64,000 bases of DNA, taken from NCBI GenBank assembly GCA_014607495.2, contig CP053172.1, positions 9,872,888 through 9,936,887 of the forward strand. The letters run 5' to 3'. The position numbers and the translations under genes were made by a program. The notes beneath the pieces are model-generated. The model was not told where the DNA came from. It ran no database searches and was given only the letters and a program-made list of their open reading frames with translations. This document shows positions 11,216 to 55,400 of the stretch, piece after piece. This DNA is from Carposina sasakii (Eukaryota > Arthropoda > Insecta > Lepidoptera > Carposinidae). The stretch's first letter is position 1; each line of letters opens with the position of its first letter.

Positions 11216-11599
11216 CTATGTATTCTTATTATGTAGCATCAACTAGTATGTTTATGAAAATATCATTTCCATAGTACGTATCGGGAAAAATAACATTGGG
11301 AATTTGCGTCTCATGTGGATTGGACAGGTGATCAACGTATTCTTGGATTCAAGATGTGCACAAGTACAGTTTCCGAGACACGAGTGGAATAGGTTAGATA
11401 GTCTATTAGTAGTAGGTATACCCCTTCGTTTACACCCTGTAGTCCTAGATATTCTTTATTGCACAAAAAAAAAATTACACAGGCGAACTTAATGCTGCGT
11501 AGCATACTCTACCAGTTAACCCTAGTTAGTCCTACACCAAAGTTCTAGGGAAAGCTCATGAGATAAACTTTCTTATTCAGCTACTTAGTTTGACCGGGT

Positions 11600-12152
11600 A
11601 TTTTCCGCACTTAGCCTCTAATAAGTGAGGCCATTGTACGTATTTTCCTTTCCTGTCTACTTCAATCAAACCAGATTTTCCCAGAAGGTCAGCAGCCTTC
11701 TAGACTTGCTGCAGGCTTCCGAGAGTGATGCTGGTGATCGGAGGAGGATCAGTGCTCGTTGTTCGGCCACGCTTGTGCATTCCGTGATCACGCGCTGTGG
11801 CGTTTCTTCCACCTCCTTGCATCCTCTGCAGAGGGTGCTGTTTGACACACCTGTGGTGTTTTTGTAGCGGACAGTGGCCCGTTAAGATTCCTATGACCTT
11901 GCGGATACTGTCCCTTTTTAGACTTATGAGGTTGCGGGTGAGCCATTTTGAATGCTTCTGAAACAGCGATCTTAGTCTGCCTGCATCCTGCACTGTTTTT
12001 CCACTCTGCGTGATGGGTTTCTTCGGTTTGCGTACGCAGCCACATTCGTATTTGGGCCTGGGGTATCGGCAATAGTGGTTCCAGGCTATAAACGCTTGCC
12101 ATGGATCCCCTTTTAGCCAGTTCGTCAGCTGCGTCGTTTCCGAGTGAGTCGC
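11600..12152 (-). pseudogene. LINE remnant, RNase H and C-terminal zinc-knuckle-like region
   Basis: Minus-strand frames read HSDSLGNDAADELAKRGS, the RNase H motif of jockey/R1-like elements, then SMASVYSLEPLLPIPQAQIR, and in another frame a CRGCKEVEETPQRVITECTS block. At least one frameshift separates them. Only the 3' part of the element survives. Confidence 0.7.
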
Positions 12153-12526
12153 TGTGTTCTTTAATTTAATTTATTCTTCAGCTACTTATTCTATTCTGTT
12201 CTCAGGCGCCGTCGAATGGAATGTAGCAGCGAACTTTTCTCTTATCCAACCCCCTAATGTGTGACATTAATAAAATAAAACAACAAACATTATTTATACT
12301 GTACATTTATATTGTGTATAACAGTTTTGTGTTATAACGAGATTTAACGATTTATTTATTAAATTAGAAAGCCATTTAATTGTAACTTGGCTAAAATTTT
12401 ACTCCAAACAGGCTTTTTAACGAATAACATGGACAAACTTTATATTCCTATTTATTGTATAATGCCGTTCAAACATATATTTCTACTAAACACCTGTGCA
12501 CGCACACGTATGATGAATTTGGTGAG
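12153..12526. other. Spacer, nothing recognised
   Basis: AT-rich, non-coding, no repeat family identified. Confidence 0.4.
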
Positions 12527-12792
12527 TGAGATGTCTCACTTTTAAACGTCAATTTCATAGAGCTTATAACAACCAGACAAAATAAGTGTTATGTACTTTG
12601 CGTGTAAAAAATAGACTTAAGAATTAGAATAGACACTAGTTCTCGAGCCAGGACTAAATGAATTAGGGCAGATAGAAGTGGTTTGCAATCCCTTTTTACA
12701 CAACAAGTAGAAACACTTGCCCTGTCTAGTTATTACTTAGCTCTGTGGATTTGTCGCGAGATTTGATCTCTGTAAATGTGAGACATCTTGCT
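12527..12792. mobile_element. Inverted-repeat element 'GAGATGTCTCAC', copy 1
   Basis: The ends GTGAGATGTCTCAC and GTGAGACATC are mirrored. The interior shares CATAGAGCTTATAACAACCA, GAATAGACACTAGTTCTCGA and TTGCAATCCCTTTTTACAC with an inverted copy at 13709-13976 and a partial copy at 54115-54265. Confidence 0.6.
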
Positions 12793-13004
12793 TTCACCAA
12801 AGTCCTGCTACGGGCGATGTAACATCGTTTCTTAGTCACATTGTTGTCGTTATAATCCCACCAATAGCGGGAGTCATCACGTGATGTGACAAATGAACGC
12901 TTCCGATTGGAGCAAACTTTTCGATGACAAACATTTATCGAATCAAGAAATAATGTTACATTGACTAAGCCCCCCCCCAGTATGATCTCAAACAGAACCC
13001 TTAT

Positions 13005-13128
13005 CGTGTTATTACAAAAGAATTTAAACATTGCCTAAATTTGACAGCCATTTCATACATTTTGCTGTCAAATGTCATTTTTAAACAGTGTAACTTCAGA
13101 CGCGGTTTTGTAATAACACTACTGTTCT
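13005..13128. mobile_element. MITE 'GTGTTATTACAAAA', copy 1
   Basis: GTGTTATTACAAAAGAATTT and GGTTTTGTAATAACACT are mirrored ends around CATTTTGCTGTCAAATGTCA. Sister copies: 16635-16740, 21565-21690 and the interrupted one at 58822-59355. Confidence 0.6.
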
Positions 13129-13149
13129 CAAGTACAAAATACATCAACA

Positions 13150-13332
13150 TAATATTATATGAACGGCGCCGGCCCGAAGTAAATTTTAGAATGGAGCGAG
13201 ATCCATATTAGGAGTAATAGAATATCGATAACTTTTAAAATCATACTCCCGGACACCGTATTTAGGCGCCCTCTAGGATTTGGCGCCTGGAGCGACTGCT
13301 CTGTTCGCCGTATGGGCGGGCCGGCACTATAT
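13150..13332. repeat. Inverted-repeat element 'GGCGCCGGCCCG'
   Basis: GGCGCCGGCCCGAAGTAAAT and TTCGCCGTATGGGCGGGCCG lie at the ends, with TTTTAGAATGGAGCGAGATC inside. A shorter inverted relative is inserted at 58985-59100. Confidence 0.5.
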
Positions 13333-13476
13333 GTGAAGATTAAAATGCATAATGTACTTCTGAAAGTATCTCTTTCTTATTCATTACGTTAGCTTGCACG
13401 ACATAATAATAAAGTACAGGAATAAATATTACAACGTAAATTTTTTTAAGGCACAATTTTGTCTCGTATTACAGAT

Positions 13477-14165
13477 CAGCGTTTCTTAACCTTTTTCGGT
13501 CCGTGGACGCCTAGAAAAATATGCATTATTTTTCAAGGGCCCCCTTGATTGAGAACAGAGGTTTCCCTAGTTTAGGACAATTTATTTTAGGGGCGATTTT
13601 TCTAGTGATCAATCACATAGCCTATCTGAAGGCTAAAACTGATGCTGCCTCTATCTTGATCAAGTTTCAGAGAAATACAACATAAACCAGCGCCCGTAGC
13701 ATGAACTTAGTGAGAGCGAGATGTCTCACATTTACACACACATTTACGCGACAATTTCACAGAGCTATGTAATGACTAGACATGTAATCTACACGTGTAA
13801 AAAGGGATTGCAAAGCACTTCTTTCAGGGCAAATTCATTCAGTCTTAGCTTGAGAACGAGTGTCTATTCTAATTCTCAAATCCGTTTTTACAATTAAAAT
13901 ACATAACACTTATTTTGTCTGGTTGTTATAAGCTCTGTAAATTTGATGTTTAAATGTGAGATATCTCCTAACCATTGGAAAAATCAGCCTTTAAATAAAT
14001 TGTCCTAAACTTATTCCTGTTTTTTTTTTACAAACCTTTTGAAAATATGCTGAGTACATACTGCAAAAATATTTCAAATGTCCATAGATAAGTCGGCAGA
14101 CAACCAAATACACATACATAGTCGCGACCCCCAGTGGTCAGCGGACCACAGTTTAAGAAACACTG
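13477..14165. mobile_element. hAT-like element interrupted by a second inverted-repeat element
   Basis: Ends CAGCGTTTCTTAACC and TTTAAGAAACACTG are inverted hAT-type termini. The flanking 8-mers TTACAGAT and ATATAAAT match at five positions. The element at 13709-13976 splits it, and TTTAGGACAATTTATTT recurs inverted on the far side. Confidence 0.5.
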
Positions 14166-14330
14166 ATATAAATAATCACATTTCAGAGCAATTTGTAAAT
14201 ATCAAGAACACCTTCCAGCCTGCACAAGACTAGGTGCTGAAGCGATTTCGATGCGGTTTTTAATAAATAATAGCAGTATTTATTGCTCATGAATAGACCG
14301 TAACCACTCAATACATACATATATAGTATA

Positions 14331-14478
14331 CTAGCTGATCCCCGCGACCTCTGTCGTGTGGACTAAAGATTAAACAAAATCTTGATTTTCCGGGGACATT
14401 TTTTCCGGGACAAAAGGATTAAAATTAAAATCCCTTGTACCAAAACGTTGATATCCGTTCAGCCGTTTTTGTCCATAA
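14331..14478 (+). repeat. 'CGTCCGCGTGG' repeat, diverged short copy
   Basis: ACTAGCTGATCCCCGCGACC, a TGTCGTGTGGACTAAAG core, TCCGGGACAAAAGG and TTCAGCCGTTTTTGTCC follow the family order. Confidence 0.5.
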
Positions 14479-14479
14479 A

Positions 14480-16481
14480 ACGGCAGACAGAATCTTCTCA
14501 TATTTCTTAAAATGACATCAATTTTTCTACCCCTCTGTTGCAACTAAATATAATGTCAGGGAAATGTTACCGCCAGTTTCTCGAAAGGTCATCACCGCCG
14601 TTTCAACAATCATTAGTAAGATAGCATACCTACAATGACTCAGAAACATGTCTGAATCGTGATTACGTTACCGGTTGCTAGATTAAGCATTTGTGCATGA
14701 AAAGCGGTAGTAGGCTCACCCTTACTTATAATTGTATTCTTTTCGAGGAACTAACGGCAAGTTTAACTCTCCATTAGATTAACCCTAGAATAGACTAAGG
14801 ATTAGGTTAACTGCTAGAGGAACACAGGTGTGTTCGTTAAATGTGTACCTACCCGCATTTGCGCTCGAAAATGAGGATTTTGTGACAACTGACAATATTT
14901 CTTGCAAATAGGCAATTTTGAAGGAGTTTTTAATTGACTTGGCGACTTCCATGTCTACTAAAAACTCAATCTAAATAGCCTCTGAAGGACTTTTGATTTC
15001 AAAATACCTCATTGGTGCAAACTAATGCAAGTAACAAAAGACATATTCATCTAAGAGTCTGGCATTAAAATAAATAAAAAACTAATTTGTGTTGTGTCAG
15101 TCAAAATTCGTTGTCAAAAAAAGAGGATTGACGGAAATTCCAGTAAAATATAATATTTGCACCATTGGCCACATACTGTGCTGTACTGTTTCACTGTACA
15201 GTTTCGCTGGAGTGATGGCACTAGTTACTATGTGGTCACCACATTACCTGTGTCACTCACTCTGCATACAAAAAAATAGTAGTTCCGAAATCAGACATAG
15301 GAACTATTCCATGAAACGGACTCTAGATTAAAGCTTGTATAAGAAAAGAAGATGGCCAATGACGGCTACAGCCAATGACAATAGTGAGCGAATCACACGC
15401 GTTCATCCAAATCTTTGACCGCGTCACAACGCGTGACTTCTGCCCGTAATCCAATAACAACTTTACTTCTATAATAAAAATAAAATTTGTTACAAAGTTG
15501 GCTACTGGTCATTTACTGGGATAAATAGCGCCGGTAGGCTCACGCCTTACAACGTGGGACTCAATAGGCTTACTGCTGAATGGGCTTGACTATTATGTAT
15601 ATTTAGATTTTTGACACAATTTAAAACCAAATATACGATTTCGACATAGAATTTCGACCGTAACACATTATGATGTATTTATTTTTTCAGAGAGATAACT
15701 ATGTCTGTAATAATCATATAGGACCCTGTCACAGTAGAGCTCTTATAGCGGAATTCATATAATTTATTATTTCTAGTTAATTTTGGTTACTGGCACAGGG
15801 TCCTATGTGCTGACAATAAAATTACATAATTAGTATCTAAGTTGGAATTTTGTACTGCATGTTTTAGTATAAAGGACAGCAATATTAAGAAATCTCTTTT
15901 CTCGCTCTAACTGTAGGGAACATGTGGCCTTTTACATGACTGCTTGTGACAGCCAATAGGCGAAGAGTGTTTCCCTATTGACTGATAGAAAGTGACGCCA
16001 GCGACATTACCGTGATATCTGATTTAAAAAAAAACAAGCCTCCCAACATAGAGAACCATAGATATGGATCTACATACTTAAATAAAATATATTAAATTGT
16101 GTCATTATAAATACATTTGTGCTAAGTTAGAGAACTAAATTTCGACGTGATGACTTATTGATATTGACATGCTACTGTCAAAATATGTCAAAACCAGCAG
16201 ATGCAAATAGTTCAGCGTCAATAAGCACCCAAAATTACACAGTGCCTAAATGACCTCAAACATTTTGACACACATTTCATAGTTTACCCAACATTGCACG
16301 CCCACAATATTTCCTAAGAGCATCAAACATTCCAAACACTACCATCAACATGACACATTTCTGTCAAAATTGACACAACACTGTCAAAAACTGACAAGTT
16401 TACGACAAAAAGCGGTCCGTACAAAAACACGCGGTACACAATCCCGTCGCCGGCGCGTCCGTCAGTCGCGTCCGATACTGT
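14480..16481. other. Region downstream of the distal eRF1 exon
   Basis: Presumably holds the 3' untranslated region of the distal eRF1 transcript next to 16481. The first clear minus-strand AATAAA lies near 15675-15680. A small foldback (AGGACCCTGTCAC ... TGGCACAGGGTCCT) lies at 15718-15807. An 80-codon plus frame at 15089 is unsupported. Nothing else is recognised. Confidence 0.4.
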
Positions 16482-48112
<31,631 letters not shown>

Positions 48113-48115
48113 TAA

Positions 48116-48811
48116 GGGCGCGTTCCCACTAAGTCGTAACGATTAATTTATCGTTGGACGACTGTCGTCTCTAGCTGTTCCCATTAATACGATTGTTTGT
48201 CGTCAAAAATTTTTAACGTTTAGCGACTATCGTATCTAGCTGTTCCCATTAGATTGCGACAATATTTTATCGTTTCACAGCAATCGCTTTGTCCTTTACA
48301 CATAATTAGCAAGCTACAAATCTACAGTCGCCTCTACGTTTCAAACCTTTGTCTTTATAAATTTCTAAAGTTTTGTCCCATAAGACAGCTCTTTGTTCCA
48401 CAAGTGGAATTAAAACTTCCGGTGTTATATTATTCGCCATCTTGGATACACGTCCATCATGCGCAAGAGTCCGACTAGTTCTGCTGACACGCACAAAGCA
48501 AACCGAGTACAGGCGCAAGGGGCGCGCGGGTGCGAGGGGGAAGGGAAAATACGTGTAAACATCGAGACTATATTTTTATAGTGACTACGATAGATTTGCA
48601 TTCACGATAAAGTCCTAACGATTTTTTATCGTTTCAGGACTGTCGTGCTAGCCGTTCCCACTGTGATGACAATCTGTTGTCACTGCAAAAAATGGCGTAG
48701 ACGATAGTAAATCGTGTTGTTCTATATGTGAACACTTCCATTTAAACATATAATCCACGACACTTATAACTACACGATTATCTGACGTCACGACAAAGTG
48801 GGAACGCGCCC
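48116..48811. mobile_element. Harbinger-like non-autonomous element
   Basis: Ends GGGCGCGTTCCCACT with inverted complement AGTGGGAACGCGCCC, flanked by TAA at 48113-48115 and 48812-48814. A 3-bp TAA duplication and GGGC-type ends fit PIF/Harbinger. TTCCCATT and TATCGTTTC motifs repeat inside. It is 696 bp and includes a coding remnant (next entry). Confidence 0.75.
48306..48438 (-). pseudogene. MADF-like domain fragment inside the Harbinger-like element
   Basis: Minus-strand frame MANNITPEVLIPLVEQRAVL, WDKTLEIYKDKGLKRRGD resembles the start of a MADF/Myb-like domain (L..LV...P.LWDK....YKD), the DNA-binding partner protein of Harbinger transposases. It ends after about 45 codons, so only an N-terminal piece is kept. 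Confidence 0.55.
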
Positions 48812-48814
48812 TAA

Positions 48815-49152
48815 TGCCTAATGGCTTCTCCATACAATCGGCGAACTCTGACGAACTAGATTGTGTAGACGGCAGGTTTGTCGGCATTCGTCGACGGTTG
48901 TCTAAATTCGACGAGGTTCGACGAAGTTCGCCGAACCAACATCGTCGATTTTATGGAGTAGCGAGTAGCCATAACCTGAGCTTTACACTTGTGTGAGTGT
49001 AGGTACATAAATAATGTAAGTACCTAAACCTGGAGCGCGTTGCACTACCGCTTACGTACACGTTGTACCTACATGCACACAAAATGCAAAGCTGAGCTTA
49101 CGCGACGCGGACTATACTAATTAAACACCCATTTACACTGGCCCAAGACCTC
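48815..49152. other. Spacer between eRF1 and clip-SPH gene A
   Basis: 48820-48975 holds mirrored ends (GGCTTCTCCATACAATCGGC / CGATTTTATGGAGTAGCGAG) around CGACGAGGTTCGACGAAGTT steps, a small unclassified foldback. No gene. Confidence 0.45.
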
Positions 49153-49166
49153 TTTATTTATTTATT
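49153..49166 (-). terminator. Likely poly(A) signal of clip-SPH gene A
   Basis: TTTATTTATTTATT on the plus strand gives overlapping AATAAA hexamers on the minus strand, about 80 bases after the stop codon at 49243. The distance suits a short 3' untranslated region. Confidence 0.55.
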
Positions 49167-49242
49167 ATTTCAAGAAAAGAACACGGCGAATTTAAATCTT
49201 AAAAAGGCTTAGGTTTTCCATATAAAAAAACTTTGATGTTAT

Positions 49243-49422
49243 TCAGTTAGCAGACGTTTGGGTTACACTGGTGGTGGCTGTATAACTGTCGACGCCATAG
49301 CCTCTAGCAATCATAGTCTGGTCTATCCAGGGCTTCACGGTGTTCACATTCGCGTACAACGATGGGACGGTTGTCCCACATTTGATGCCAGCGACGACTA
49401 TACCCAACTGCATGTACTGGTT
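49243..49422 (-). CDS. Clip-SPH gene A, exon 8 (C-terminus)
   Basis: After ATTTACAG it encodes NQYMQLGIVVAGIKCGTTVP, YANVNTVKPWID and a short tail ending QTSAN, then TAA. The GIKCG..P block is the C-terminal part of the S1 fold. Confidence 0.92.
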   Translation of the reverse strand, partial: NQYMQLGIVVAGIKCGTTVPSLYANVNTVKPWIDQTMIARGYGVDSYTATTSVTQTSAN

Positions 49423-52400
49423 CTGTAAATCCATCATTATTATTATTTATTTATTTAATCTTAATAAACAGGTGGTTTTTCGTTGCCACCCTTAACGAAG
49501 GGTACGTACTCTATACATCAAATAAAGTAAGTTTATGCCAAAAAAAATGCTGGGAAATGATGTAACAATTTTTTTTATTACTTGATCGGGCAAAATTTAT
49601 AAGTGTCCAATGTTTATGCTAGTTTTTTTTATAGACAGACCAGAATTTTATATATTAGATATTAATTATTTCTCGTGAAAAAATCTTACTACACGCGTCA
49701 ATGTGCATTTATGCAGAAAAACGCAGTCTATTTATTCCACTTTGGACCCTAATAATTTGGAAACCAGACACTTCCCAGGTATGCTTCCATGGAGAAAAAT
49801 GATCGTGATGATGAGGAGATTTCGTAGTTTTTGGGAACGTTGACGACCGAAAATCACCTGTATAATTATAGTAATTAGTACGAGTATAACAATTAGTCAG
49901 CACACATACAGCCAGCATCCGGACCCCTGATTACCTAATTTGCAATAGCAAAGCCGAAGGAAGGCGATAGCGAAAATTGTACAATATTCGCCTTGAAATG
50001 TCAAAGTTCCTTTGAAATTCGTTTTAACTACGTAATACGAATTTGACAACCAATCAGCGATTTTTGTAAAATTTTCGCTATCGCTTTGCTTTCGCTAGTT
50101 AGGTAACTAAGGGGGCGGGATATGGTCCGGACGAGGTTTCACTAAATACAACAGCTGTATCTTCTTCCGTGCATGTCATAAGTGTCGACTAAAGAACATA
50201 GGGGAGACCTCACAATTTATTTATTTATAATAACAACCATATTACAAAGCATTACAGCTTGCGCCAATGCGCCTTTAAAATGTAGATATTATGATAACTT
50301 TAACATTGATAATGTGCATTAAAATACAATAAGCTAGCAGCTTGTCACCGATCTTTACAACTGACCCCACTATACCAAACGTGGCTGTAGGATTACTATC
50401 GTAATCTTGCAGTTCTAGCTACCACATTTAGGGAACACAGCCGCCATACAGCGTCCGTAAAGGAACTTTAACATGCCGCCATTTACGACGGGTCCGCCAT
50501 CTTGTTAAACCAGCTCTGAAATGAAATTATTATTCATTTGCTAGGAATTTCGGCGTGACACTATCCGCAATTGGACTCACGTCTTCGTTAGCAGTCGGGC
50601 AGACGAGAGGTCCACCGCCATCGCCTTTGCAAGCATCCTTGCCTACTTCCCCTCCCGCACAAATCAGTGACTGATCTAAGACGTAATAAGGCCCGGGCCG
50701 CGATTCGCGCAGCCGCTTTTGGCACTCGTCATGTTCCACCAGTGGCACATCAACCTGAAAGTAAATATAGCCTATGTTGCTCCTGTTGTTGTCGTCCTGT
50801 GCTGGTTCGGCTTCACTAGAATACATCAGCTGCATCTTCTACCGTGCATGTCGTAAGAGTCTACTAAAGAACACACGGAGGGATCTCTCAGACGATGAGC
50901 TAGACAAGACTTGTTACAGATCTTTTACCTCTAATCCCATTATGCCATAGAGGATTAAAGATGTCATAGAGTGCTAATGTCATACCATGGAGAAGAAATT
51001 AAAGAGGAGTAGCGGCTAAGTATATTTTCATACAAAAATAGCGGGGGTGAAGTATGGGACGAGGGGAGCATCATAACACTGTAGCCCTGCCCATTTACAT
51101 AGAAACCACCTTGTAGTGACTAGCCAAACTACTTGCATAAGCGCGTGGTTATAGCAACTGCGTTACACACACTGGCCCTGAAGCTCCGCCCCTATCATGA
51201 CGCCATGGCCTCACGATTACCACACGACTCAGTGCATAGTCCCACCTCCTCTTTATACCTTCTCTATGTGTCATACTAACTGTTTCGATGCACCATTAGA
51301 CTTTTCAGTGCTTCACAATTCCAGTCCTTGACACATAGATTCTATTAATGTAATGTATAGTAATGTACTACATTACTAATGTATTGTAACATATTATAGT
51401 AATGCAATGTAAGTGTCAAGGACTGGAATTGTGAGTCACCGAAAAGTCTAATGGTGCATCGAAACTGTTAGTATGACATTACCACTCTATGTGTACATCT
51501 TATTACTCTATGACTACGAGTATGCTAACCGTGGCTGTAGGGTAGGTAACTATACAGGGTGTAGGTGACAGCCAGGCAAATACTGAAATGCTGAACAAGT
51601 ACCATTCTGTTGAGTTATACGACAGTGTTATTACTCACAGGAAATGTATTTTTGATATGATTTTCAGTAATCTTTGCTCTCCGCGCTAATTGTATCGGGC
51701 AATTCTGTGACTAATTAAATGGGCGTATTAGTTATTGTATGACCCTTTTCTGTTTTTTGGATCAATTGTGACTCTCCATTAGAGTTGATCAGTTTTTTGA
51801 AATTATTTAAGGGCTACTTTCTTTTTGAAAATCATTTTTGGTTAAATTTTATTTTTATGTCATTATTTAAGGCCTTATTAAACGAACTAAACATTTTTTT
51901 TCCTGAAAATATGAAGAAAATATCGGAAAATTTCTGAATTTTCCTGCGAAAATTTTCAGTATTTTCCGACTCAGAATCATGGTCTGAAGTCATGGTATCA
52001 ATATTTGCCTGGCTGTCACAAACATCCTGTATAGTTTTCTTGAAGTTTTGGCTACCCCATTTTGAACACAGCCATGTTTGCTAGTTGTAGATGTTTCCTA
52101 CTTATACACGTAAGAACTACCGAACGGATTTCGATAAAAATTGTGATAGTTACCTAAGTTGATAGTGATATGATATGATAAGGTAGATCGGCTGACCATC
52201 CTGTAAAAATTTGGATGGTCAACCGACCTCCCACAGGTACACCATAGATCTAAGTAGTTCTAAGTTAGTTTTATAGGTTGATAAACATAAAAAGCAGCTG
52301 TTGAATAATATTTTTAAATTACAGTTGATAGTTAGAAGCTTAAATTGATAGTTACATACATAGTTTTGGGATATCTGATAGTTTCATATACTTACCTTTT

Positions 52401-55400
52401 TCATAAGATTGGGGTACTTTTTATCTTTGTCGCTCTTTTTACCCCATCCTGCGACTACACACATGATGCCGGGGTACACCTGACGTGGCTGGGGTAAACA
52501 GACAGGGGCTATGTGGACAGCAAATATCAGTGGTTCCGACAGAATTAGAAGAGAAACATCGTAATGATAATTACCTGAAAAAAAAGCAGATCAACATATT
52601 GTGAGGGTTCCTACAAAATTGCAGGACAGTTACATCTCCGTCCGGTGTGTTGTAATATATACAATGGAACTCAGGGCCGTTCTCTCAGACGATGAGCTAC
52701 TACAACCACTGATCTGTTATATCTGGTCTCGCTGCAGACGAGATCTCAAAGGAAAATTTACGATTCTGCAGTTGTTCGCGTTGTATGGCCGTTCAGGTTT
52801 GTTAATGACCCACTGACAAAACGTACCATCGAGGTAGGGACATCGAGGTAGGGACATCGAGGTATCGAGCTTTCGTCATTGGAAGTTGAGTACGAAACCC
52901 AATTGTCGCTACCCTACTTTGGGATCGCAACAGTATGTATGTAAACTTACGTGTGTTAGTAAAACTGGGGTGAGTTACGACCTCCATGATGTTCCTGTCC
53001 TCGTGCTCATAGCTTTCTGTAGTAGACTGACTGTCCCATTCACCGGCGCGAACTATTATGCTTTGCCAATTTTTCGCTACTTTATGAGCAGCTGTCAGGA
53101 CTACACTGGGGTGGATTATGGAGCCGCCTCCAATCACGGCATTGGTTACATTCCTGAAGATAAAAATGAAGAAACTGAATTGTATTGTATCAGGAATTTA
53201 CTATACGGAATTCCAACTTGGGTTCGCACGCCGCGTGTAGCAGCTATGTTCGTATATAGTGACAGTCCACGACTTCGTCCTCGTAAACTTAAATTAATAC
53301 CGTTACCTACCCTTGCACGGGGCCGTAGAAGTTACCTACCCACATCTAAGACTACCACAGACCCCGTGCTGCGACCAGTCCGCTCGCAGGCAGCCTCTTC
53401 TCGGACACTCAAAGCCACAGAGCACTACGAGACCATCTCTGTCCCCCAATATCTCGTGACTAGCGGCCGCCTACGAGTTTATCTGCGTGAGGGGGTATTG
53501 TATATAGCCTTTCTCGATAAATAGGCTCTCTAACATTAAAATAATTTTTCAAATTGGACTAGTAGTTCCTGAGATTTGCGAGTTCAAAGAAACAAACTCT
53601 TCAGCTTTTTAATATAAGCATATACCTATATAACGAAATCAATCTACCTTAAGAGCAGAACAGTCCATGGAAATTCACCAGGTTGTGTTTCGCCATCCGT
53701 CTGGCCGGTTATAGAAACTCCTACTCCACCAGGGTTTGATATCCCGCATTTGGAGGGAGGCGCGAATGCCTGTCGAATCCAATCATCTTGGGTATCCTAG
53801 TTAAAAAGGCCTAGCATGAGTACACACAAATACACACACATGAGCCAACTACAGTCCACTGGACGTTGGCCTCCCCCAGCACGCCACAAGGCTACTGCGA
53901 TTAGGGGGGTTTTTCTTCATAGTGACCATGTTTGATTTTCGAACTGTGTTGTCAGCTTAGGAGGCGCTGCTGCCCACCTCCTGGAAACCCTAAATTAGCC
54001 TCTTATTCTATCCACGGGAAGACATGGGGTTGGTACTATTCTACTCTGCTGATCAGCACACTGCATGACATGAGGTGAGTGAAGGATATTATCCTCATAA
54101 TTATCTTCCACAGGAAAATCCACAGAGCTATGTGTGATGTTGACTAATCAATGTAGGAAGGTAAGTGTACAAATTTCGAGCTAAGGGCATTTCTTTCAGC
54201 GCAATTTCATTCAGTCCCGCTTGCCTGAGTCAAGAACGATTCTCTATTCTTCTACCCAACTTACTTTGTCTAAAATAACCTATATGCCTATATTAAAGAA
54301 ACTTACCTACCATGGAAAGTGCAGATAACTCTTGTCCCATAGAATGTTCCTTTACAGCTATATTGAAATCTAGTGAAGCCCTTTTCTTGTCTGCCGCTAC
54401 GCTGCCTGGGTAGCAGCACACTTCGAGAAAACTGCCGCAGTTCATAGATCTAGAGGAAGTCATAGGATTTAAGAAAAGCCCGAACGAATCCAAAGTGCAA
54501 GATCAAGGGATCCTAACAGTCCGTAAAGCTTAGCTACACTGTGAAATCTCATATAGAATTTACTTGCTAGTCGATCGATAGCCATTAGACATTGTGTATA
54601 CTATGTTGCTATGCGTTTATATCCATCAATCAAATTCAGGACCAATGAATATTATGATTGGTGGCGTCTTATCACGGGCATCCGGAGACACGTGGGCATA
54701 ACACATCTCTGGTAAAAAGGCAACCTTTTGTCTCGTAGGACAGCAGTCAAGTCAAGGTTCTTGGTCCTACGCCTGATTTATCTCCAGTCGAGTCGGAAAT
54801 AATGGTTGGAGATTTTTTGGTATTCTTATTGTCTACAAATACAAATTACCTCATATCGATAATCCCAGCTCCATCAGTAATGATCGTATTGTTCTCGGGA
54901 TGACACATAAAATACGGCACACAATAACCTGATTGTCCTTCCGCTTCGCATAAAGCATACACTTCATCATCATCTGAAAAAGTAGATTGTTTATACCAAC
55001 TGCTGGGCAAAGGCCTCCCCACCCAACCACATCTCACTCTTGTGGGTAAGACGTGCGCATCCAAATGGGGGGCCGTAACGGCCTGTCACGGGCCTGTACC
55101 TCTGAATTTATTTCATGTACGATTTTAATGTGAAAATTGTCATTTAGCTCGTGCCTCGGAAAACACGCAAAACCGTTGTTGGTCCTGCACCTGATCTCTC
55201 TCCGATCGTGTCTACTGTGAGAGTGAGGGAATAGAGTGCACCTGTGTTTGCGGCACACATTTGTGGATTATACCTCCAGCGCAGTTGGCTAATCTCCTTT
55301 AAGATTGACAGCCATGATCGAAAAACGGTCGGTTATTTAATTTTTTACTGTGATAGGAATTGGATAATGGGATTGGACGCTGGTACCATGCGTGTTGCGG

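Noticed and set aside
52886..53524. 212-codon plus-strand open frame
   Set aside because: It is antisense to exon 5 of the clip-domain protease homologue and has no family-like motif. The minus-strand exon explains the region.
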